From NCBI GenBank assembly GCA_008508345.1, contig QNGE01003527.1:1-64000 (forward strand): 64,000 nt of DNA, written 5' to 3'. The notes under the pieces were generated by a model, which worked only from the letters and a program-made list of their open reading frames with translations, ran no database searches and was not told the origin of the DNA. The stretch's first letter is position 1. Each line of letters begins with the position of its first letter. This document shows, one piece after another, positions 56,277-64,000 of the stretch. Origin of the DNA: Paragonimus westermani (Eukaryota > Platyhelminthes > Trematoda > Plagiorchiida > Troglotrematidae). Made by a program: the position numbers and the translations under genes.

Positions 56277-59200
56277 AAAATCATAAATCTGCCACACCAC
56301 TCATTAGTAACCCACAGTGATGTTAACCAAAATGAATCGCAATCGCTGTATGCACAGTTGTTTCTAACCGCCACACATTTACACTGTAGCACATCTACGT
56401 AAATGGTGGAATCATGGGCATTTGTCATACAACTTGTACCCATCTGTACAAATCTCGCAATAACAAGAGCTTGGCTTAATGAAAGATGTTCATACTAATG
56501 GGGTCAGTGACTCATGAGAGAGTTGCACCAAACGAGTATTTAATCAAGTTGCAGTTTTAACCATCATGAATGTTATTGGATATCCGTTTGATCGTCGTAC
56601 GGGCCGCAGTGATCGGTTCGGGCTTTTCGTGTACACTTTAAACTCCGTCAATTATAAGGATGTTAAACCGAAACAGTCATTCGCATAACCAGCCGGCTGT
56701 TACTAACCAACCAATAGGAAACACTAGATTCTACAAGTATATGTACTCTGGTTGCTACAATGATCAAAAGTTCTATAAAAAAAGGATGACAGATGCTAGT
56801 TCTACACCAGTATAACATGAAGAAATTGGTAACAACTTTATATCCAAATCAGACAACTCTAAACACAGAGTATTATGTTACAACTAAACGAGTCTTTGAC
56901 TGCATAATTGATTTCATTCTTCTCAGGATGTTAATAAGCAAACCGAACACTTCCGAATGGGTTCTGGTAGACCATGTTAGTTACTCATTAGTAGTCTACC
57001 AATGAGGATTGCCCAGATTCTTTTTCACTTTCCTCAACGGTACAACTTTTGACAGACTTAAGTGAACGTACAGTCACACTGTCTGAGTGGCACTGAAAAA
57101 GGTGAACCTATTCTTACTGCTCCAATCGATCGCATCGTGATCAGATGAACTTCAAGGAGTGTGCTAAACTCTACAGTGAGTGAACAACCGATAGGACAAA
57201 ATGCGCATTCGGTAATGTAGTTTCCAGAATTAGTCTCTTGATGTATGAGGTCGAAACGTCAAAGCCCGATCCGGATATGTGGAAGATTCAACAACGGTAA
57301 CAATGGAACCCATAATTTACTAGTGATATGGACCTGAAAAGGTGTTCAATAAGAAGCCGAAGTCGTATACTAACGACAACAGATTCGTGAAGAAAAAGCA
57401 GAATTCTCAACTCACCTGCAATGCATTGACCACATTTTCTCCCTATGACAGCTCTTGCAGCACCGACACTCTTCTAACAAACCAACCGAAAAGCTGCATT
57501 TGGTTCAAATGTTCGTGACGTTCTGTCGAACAATCCAATTCGCACAGGAGCCACAGTGAAATGTTAATCTGTTCAGATCATGATATGCTGACTTGGTAAG
57601 CAGCGAACGAGTTCATGGGCAACAAACTCAGGTGTCCATCACATCCAAAGTTTTCGACATGAAGTGTTAGACCTCCCCCTCTCTGTTCAATGTTGTACGA
57701 ACAACATTCTGGGAGGTTTGCCTGGGAATTTCAGCGAGCTTGGTGTATCACTTCCGTCAAGTATTAGGTTGACTGACAAGAAGTTCACAAATAACATTGT
57801 TCTATCTAGACACGTTCCCAAAGGAATGGCAGGCTACGCTGATTAAGGTAATTGATCGAACTGGTCAGTATACAGGACGACGCTTCGAAGATTCCCAATG
57901 TAAGGTGTTACTTCAGGATTAAGGTGTCCTCAACCACATAATCTTAATCGCAGGCAGTCCACCAGGGAATAAGGACCGTTTCATTTGCGGGAGATGTTGC
58001 TGAGGAGATATCAGAAAGAATAGAAACTGTGTTGCTTTTGCCAACCTGCGTCATCTGGAGCGCCAGAAATGAGGGACAAGTGCTTATGCGCCATCCAATC
58101 GATTTATGATTAGATGTGGCCTGCTTCTGACTATATTATAACCTGACCACCACCAAGTCTATAGACAGTTGGGTAGAACCACAGTGTTCAAGCAACAACA
58201 TGACCATAGAAAGTGCAGTCCTTGTTTATTCCAGTGAATAAAGAATGAGAATATCGTTTGCCTAGCTAAGAACCATGTGATCACTCAAAGCGTTGTCTTT
58301 GAACGTTGTGTAAGTGGTAGCGTGCCGTGATTAAACACATGAGTGTCTAAAACACTTCCTAGTCTTCTGTTTAACCTCGCTTTGTGCGTTCTTCCTGAAA
58401 AGTTTGTCCTACCAGAATACCCTGTTGCGGTGAACAGCAGCTCGTGCTGTAATACCGCATGGTCAGATTGGTGGCTACAATGATCAGCAGGCGAATGAGT
58501 TATTGGATCAATGGCTTTACCTGAACGAATGCCACTTCCTTCGTTGAAACAAACCAAATTATGTCAGTGGTGGATTATGGACAGCGCTTGGTCTCATCTT
58601 ACAGTTATCTGTGGAGTACAGGATCGCTGCGCTTCGACCTCATTTCATTCACCCAGCGCCGTCTACCAGTCTTGCCTGGCAAACCACTAATAATTTTGGC
58701 AGTGCCCAGGCGAAATCAACCATGCGCAAATGTGGTTACACTCTCTTACTGCCAACTAGTGATGAGACTAAAACACCCACACAATCTATTTTACAAACGT
58801 AGGATGACCTACCGATGTCACAATAAGAAATGGAAGCAATATCAACTGTTGCAATCTGAAAAGAGAACACAGCAGGACAAATATAGGGCACAAGTGTATC
58901 AGTCTGGCGCCAAAGCACAATGATGAGAGGGATAATAGTCGGACACTCTGTAGCAGTGATACAACTAAAAGAACAATTACTTAGATATACTATCTATTTC
59001 ACTGTACACACGAATACGTACGATCGGTCTTTCAGAATTCATGTGCAAAACCGTCCTGTTTTGGCCGGCTAATATCGACCACCAATAACACCTCAGTTTC
59101 TAAATTTCAGACGCATCTTAACGCCGTATGGCATGTATCCTTGTTTGTGAATAGTGTAGTGCATACATTCGATTGCTAAAAAGGAGGCCTCAAAGCCAGA

Positions 59201-60229
59201 AAGACGAGGGACCAGAGGTGATTATTTGAACCGTGTGTATGCACTATGGGGGACGTACCGTTAAGGAGACCGGCAACCCATCGCTGCTCATTGTGTGCGA
59301 ATACACATCAGTCATGCAAATGAGTGTACGCGTTCGTCGTTCTGTGCTTTCACATAACTTCCAGGGGATTTCGTGCAATACACAACTTCACAGGTCAAAC
59401 GTCATTTGCGGTCACAACACTAATATCAATTGTCAGATTTTAGTCAGGGGAGCTCACAAAACACCAGCCTGCTTCTCCATCTGAGGCAATGCAGATCCTG
59501 CAATCAACTACTAGCAACAATAGTATGCACCGTCTAGAAATAGCGTATACAATGCTGCACTAACTGCATGTTACCTAAGGAGAGTTTTACCCCACAATTT
59601 AATGCAATAAAATTTTTGAACAAAACATTCCCTATTGATGGTTAGTGTGCAGCCAGGTGAATTGTCCTCTAAAGCAAACTACTTTTGGTCGGTCTTATCA
59701 ATGTGCACTTACATATATAGACGGTGAAAGTTGTCAGGTTGGGTTAATGCCTATCTAAATAAAGGTTGACTAACTACAAGCAAACCAATCTAAAACTTCA
59801 ACCAGCTACATGTAGACTGCAGTGGTGTCATAATAAATGCAGGGATGGAATGTAAGGAAAAATGAGGACAACAAAAGCGAAACAACCAGTGAGTGAAAAT
59901 ATACTTAGAGAATATGGCGACTTATAACACGTGAATCAACAGCAACCAATTGTTTTCAAGCAAGAATGATCGCCGTGTTTTGGACTTCAATCACGCAGTC
60001 CGGGACGTACTAGTGAAGAGCTTTGACATGAAAACTGTTGTATCGAACCCAGGTTACACACTGACCGTCAGGCTGTTCAATCCAGCTTAACCCAGCGCAC
60101 GCATACAACAAACGATTGACTGACATACGTAAAATGCGTCTGATCCATCGAATTCAATAAAAGAATGACGGTAAGCCAAGTGGTCTGCAGAGCCTGCCAT
60201 ACTAAAACAGATGCCAGCAAAACATCAAC
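56277..60229. other. No recognised gene
   Basis: The plus frames 57664-57846 and 58561-58923 (120 codons, C-terminal end rich in lysine and glutamine) resemble nothing I can name. No SINE boxes or tandem repeats were seen. Confidence 0.35.
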
Positions 60230-60390
60230 AACGTTCCAACGAAGATCCCATTACATGAAGTTGGTGATTTGAAGGAAAGGATAGTTGAATACACGCACTT
60301 TCTGAGCATCCGCCTCATGGAGTGACCAAGTTTTGCAGCCATAAGGACAACCTGAACAGTCGCATCATACACTCGGTCCATGAATGAAAG
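60230..60390 (-). pseudogene. LINE post-RT scrap
   Basis: Read on the minus strand from about 60385, RVYDATVQVVLMAAKLG and then MRRMLRKC align with the R-V-Y-x-A-x-V-R-x-V-L-L-Y-G-x-E-T-W ... R-C pattern of LINE tails such as LINE B. The tyrosine-glycine and tryptophan are lost. It is a short relict with no boundaries visible. Confidence 0.4.
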
Positions 60391-60886
60391 ACTGAGAAAA
60401 ACGCTGTTGTCACAGATATTGTCATTTGTCAGAAACCATCCAGACCTTAGCTATACGATTTGCAATTTCGTCCAACATTATACAGGAGTTAGCACAAACT
60501 TCAACAAGGAGGAAAGTCTCGACTGCATACGACCAGCCATCATCAACAGTAGAGGACGTCAGCTTGATTTGCGACAACAGTTTACACTTGACAGAACTTC
60601 TATACTCCCGTATCCCCGGGCGATCGGAGCGCTCTCGAAGATAATGCCCAATACAAAACCAAGGTACGAGAAATGGTGAATGGACCTTCATATATCTAGA
60701 AAAATAAAGTACGAATGAAATTGCAATGCACATGATGGCATAAATCGGAAGCGAGATGAAAGGAAAACATAAGTGGCAAAGGTAACGAAAGCCACACTTA
60801 TGTACACAGAAGAACCGGAGAGTAGTTAATTTAGCACATATTTGGGTTGGCACAGTCTGCACAGACTTCCTAAACAGGCGCACAGG
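60391..60886 (-). other. Downstream flank of the FAM210-like gene
   Basis: The minus-strand region after the stop at 60887 should hold the 3' UTR. No AATAAA in the minus sense was found in the first few hundred bases. The long open frame 60422-60883 on this strand has no known motif and starts just past the stop codon; I regard it as non-coding. Confidence 0.35.
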
Positions 60887-61244
60887 TTAGTTGCGGTATT
60901 TATCCATGAACGATCGTTTGGCTTTTTTGGACATGGCTAGCGCTCGTTTGCGTTCCTTCGAAATACGCGCTTTTAGGCGCTCACGTGACAACTGCGCACT
61001 TTCACGAGCGAGCGAACGTAGTCGGTTTTGATCAGTCACTGGAGGCGCTTTGCCTTTGGCGCGCAGATAACGAACCACGTAGCGAGTAAGAACCAGCGTC
61101 AGGCCGTATCGAAATGGAGCAACCAGTTTGTAGAGAACGAGACTTGTAGCTAATGTGTTCACAGTGCCACCACCCATGCGTAAAGGCTGACATATCCAAT
61201 TTGGGAAATTAGCCGCCTCGAAAAGATCCAGCAAATTTATTCCA
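60887..61244 (-). CDS. FAM210/DUF1279-like protein, last coding exon
   Basis: A terminal exon of 358 nt ending in TAA at 60889-60887. The acceptor is CCCAACCACAG|TG after a T-rich tract, and the first codon is split. The translation GINLLDLFEAANFPNWICQP is followed by GGTVNTLATSLVLYKLVAPF, RYGLTLVLTRYVVRYLRAKG and a basic helical tail rich in arginine and lysine. The Y-K-x-x-x-P-x-R-Y-x-x-T-L core and the charged coiled tail are typical of the DUF1279 domain of FAM210A/FAM210B, mitochondrial inner-membrane proteins linked to mitochondrial translation and metabolism in vertebrates. The N-terminal half of the domain, with its first hydrophobic helix, must lie in an upstream exon (above 61244), which I could not identify within the window. 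Confidence 0.72.
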
Positions 61245-62779
61245 CTGTGGTTGGGAAAAAAAATTAAAAAGCAAGTTAACTTCACACAGTTGTGAAGGCT
61301 CATTCAGAGAAAACAAATAACAACGGGCAAGGTAAGATAATGATGATAGCGTAATCGTAACGAATGCAACGGGTGCCTGTATGGGGAGCAGCCTTCAAAG
61401 TTTGGCTAACTAGTTTGAGCCTTGGCTAACTTATGCGTCGTTTCTGGATTGCGACAACCAGCCACTAACCACACCACATGCGACAGATAGCCTCGAGGGG
61501 GCAATCATCGCTGTGATGCATGAATAAACATAATTTACTTGAAGCAATCAAAATACTGAATACTGAAAAATTGGTTTTTGAATACGGAACAGAAGTAAAT
61601 GATCATGAACGCCTCCGACCTAATGCTCAATGGCCTTTTAGCTCTTGCAGTGAAACAGTACCCTGCATTTGATGTGAACAGCGGACGTTATCAGAATATC
61701 CAATAAACGAACAATCCGTTTAATGTTTAGAAATGCGACTAGGTGACCATGTGGCCTTACTCAGTAGCGTCGGAGAAAACGAATAACATTGAAAAGACGT
61801 TCAACTGCAAATATACAGATTTGACTTTCCTCTGAAAGAGACCACTTCCTTAGAGAGTCCACCTTCATTCGAATTTGAGATCCCAAAGAAACCACTCTCT
61901 TTATACAACCGCACTCAGCCTTGAGTTGGTACATATTAGGGAAGCCCCTACTTCCAAAAAGACATTCCATTTGCCTTACAAAAAGCCCAAAACATTAGTG
62001 TTTTTATGACATTTCAAGCTCCGCGTTGATGTCTGATCTTGCGCTTCTCATAAATGTTTTCGATCTATCATCACTATCTTTGACAACTCATCCACCGTCT
62101 CACCTTCTGACTGGTGCCTCCCTGTATTGTCTTAACCTCTGATTGGTCAACTTTTGCGTAGTTGCGTTGGCTAAGAAGTCCCGGGTTAATCGTGTGTAAT
62201 CCGGCCGTCTGTCATTGTTCGTTATCCGTTGCTCAGTTATTCGTCTTGCTGTTCCCCATTGTTCTTTTATCCGATATACTCAATTGACGAGTTCACAGAA
62301 CGTTATGCAGTTACAACAGTTCAGTTCCCTCGTTATAATACTTCATGCAACGAAACTTTGAATACAACCTATGCGAGGCAGCCGATCGAGTAATGTTTCC
62401 GACAACCAAGGTTTTATCACACAGGTTATCATTATCTTATCAGTCCTGCGCGAACGCATGTAATTTCCGTCGTCCAGATACCTTTCAAACCATACATCAA
62501 CGATAAATTGTGGACATTAGTTGGCCTCAAACTGAAATGTAGCCAACAAATACGCGGTATTCTGATTGCGTTTTACATACCCAATGTGGTGAGTAAAACG
62601 TGCGTGCTAAATCGTCGACAAACTTCTGACAGAGATTATGATATGGAAGAGTATTCCTACAATCTACTCCATTACTCTATCAATGGCAATGCGGTCCGTA
62701 GATAAACCATGCCTGTCATATATATATATATATATATATACTGTATGGTAGTCACGTTGACAATGCAGTCCAATCCGTG
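61245..62779. other. Probable intron of the FAM210-like gene
   Basis: No upstream exon with a donor leaving one base before the split codon was found here. Short frames have no motif. A TA repeat occurs at 62718-62740. Confidence 0.4.
62718..62740. repeat. (TA)n microsatellite
   Basis: A clean alternating TA run. Confidence 0.9.
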
Positions 62780-62860
62780 CAGACAAGAGTGCTGACTGGT
62801 AACGCGTAAGGTACCCGGTTCGATCTCTCATTCAGACTATCCCTACCTGGCGAATCTAAA
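62780..62860 (+). repeat. Possible tRNA-like SINE fragment
   Basis: On the plus strand, GTGCTGACTGGTAACGCG is followed about 20 bases later by the B-box-like GGTTCGATCTC. The A-box match is loose and no copy elsewhere in the window supports the boundaries. Confidence 0.3.
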
Positions 62861-64000
62861 CAAGGACGAAACAGATCGTGAAATGTTGTTTTGAGAATGA
62901 ACATCAAGAAGCGTGACAAATCCAACATTTAATTACCCGACTTGAGAAATTATCACAAACTGTTTAAGCTAAAATACTGCTTAGAAATGTGAACACTACA
63001 TACAATGTGTCGTACCCAAAGTGACAGTGAGCCAAACCCAGATCGAGGACGCAAGAACCTCAATCACTTCATCAAAGCAACGCATCCCCACTGTGCCTCA
63101 GCGGATAACAGTTAACGGCATACAAAAAACCTGTCACCAATCACAAAAGAAACACGTCGCACTCAGCTGTATGATTATCGAACGCAAATTCAGGATTACG
63201 AACTAGAAATCCATTAAATTCTTTAACATTTATTTAGTGACGTGTTTGGTGGTTCTCGTTATAACAAGACTAAGGTACTAAGCTAACAGATCACTACTTT
63301 TCCATAAACGTGGCGAAAATAACTGCAGAGCAGATCACTGTCTACATAGCTGCAATGGGTCCGACGCATGTTTGAAAAAGAACACCGATATACGCACATC
63401 ATGTGTACAAGCCATCGGTCGAAGGGTGTTAAATTGGCAGAGTTTGGTTATTGTCAAATTAAGTCAATACCTGTAACACCATAAGGCGTTCGCCGCTACT
63501 TGATATACTAAAACTCAAGTGGACTGAACAATATCAGACCACCTAAAGATATATTGGAGCAATCTATGTGATCCAGGTTGAGGATGCGACTACCCTGCCT
63601 TCTAGGGCTTGATCCTCCATGAGAAAAGTCAACAAAACGGAACAACACGACTAGCCGATTCCAATCAAGATGCAAATTTTAGCAATCATTAGAAAAAACT
63701 ACACTCTTGCTCCGGTCGATAAGATAAAATGCAGTATGAAAATAGATAGGATTAATATTCAAAACAGGCCGACGATTCCAAGTTGTACATATTCTATCGT
63801 CCAACCAAACAGTCGTCAATCGATAGACCGTCTGGCAAAAAGTAACAGCTAATGTAAGACGATTTGACCTTGTATTAACGTGTCACTGATGAAAACTAGC
63901 TCATAGGGATTCAAACGTTTGTAATAAGTGTAGTGGATCTAAACAGTATATGGAAACTCAGGTGTGAACGGAAGTCAAATTCTGATAAAAAGGAAAACGA
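62861..64000. other. No recognised gene
   Basis: Only frames of about 60 codons without motifs. No repeat noted. Confidence 0.4.

Noticed and set aside
58561..58923. Plus-strand frame of 120 codons with a lysine/glutamine-rich end
   Set aside because: Considered as a transposon C-terminus, but no block matches a known family.
60422..60883. Minus-strand frame of 153 codons just after the FAM210-like stop
   Set aside because: It starts beyond the stop codon of the real exon, lacks motifs, and overlaps unrelated plus-strand frames; probably 3' UTR and flank.
1..64000. Bacterial or phage origin, operons, CRISPR arrays
   Set aside because: No dense gene packing, no ribosome-binding sites before long frames, no direct-repeat arrays; introns and animal retroelements are present.

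Overview
The window looks like a repeat-rich, intron-rich animal nuclear genome, most likely a parasitic flatworm (a trematode is my best guess). The reasons are Penelope-like elements (PLEs), several LINE families, a decayed Ty3/Gypsy element, tRNA-derived SINEs, host genes split into small exons by long introns, and no bacterial-style gene packing. The species call is inference. Most open frames under about 150 codons look like chance.

Host genes, both on the minus strand. (1) A multi-exon gene with fibronectin type III (FN3) repeats. Three good exons lie at 44718-44996, 32747-33031 and 29001-29276. Each holds one FN3 domain, has a length divisible by three and is flanked by phase-1 introns. 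Two further FN3-like exons (42997-43257 and 49297-49524) have the same phase logic but each carries one in-frame TGA. (2) The last coding exon (60887-61244) of a FAM210/DUF1279-type gene whose upstream exons I could not find.

Mobile-element layout, left to right: tRNA-like SINE piece (3598-3752); 5'-truncated LINE family A on minus (about 4100-6365); a LINE relict (15663-15977) directly beside a young LINE family B insertion with a 16-bp target-site duplication (15981-16858); a possible LINE endonuclease scrap (22473-22690); SINE (24622-24815); decayed Gypsy RNase H/integrase on minus (26760-27610), abutting a second LINE A 3' end on plus (27700-28355); a decayed CR1/jockey-like LINE on plus (36772-38110); a CpG-rich LTR-like segment (38230-38660); a PLE on plus (39000-41150) that lost its reverse transcriptase catalytic centre; an old PLE 3' end on minus (49960-50440); an inverted pair of PLE 3' ends (53940-55620) whose left arm holds a second LINE B copy; a composite SINE with 37-nt terminal inverted repeats (55913-56276); and another LINE scrap near 60.3 kb.

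The most interesting object is a 185-bp insertion (39168-39352) inside the PLE. It is bounded by an 8-bp direct repeat and removing it restores the PLE reading frame. It folds into a 29-bp long-arm hairpin around a hammerhead-ribozyme-like core (CTGATGA - stem II - GAAAC) on the minus strand, so it resembles a small ribozyme-bearing non-autonomous retroelement. Next in interest are the near-identical inverted PLE arms with a nested LINE, and the two FN3 exons interrupted by single TGA codons.
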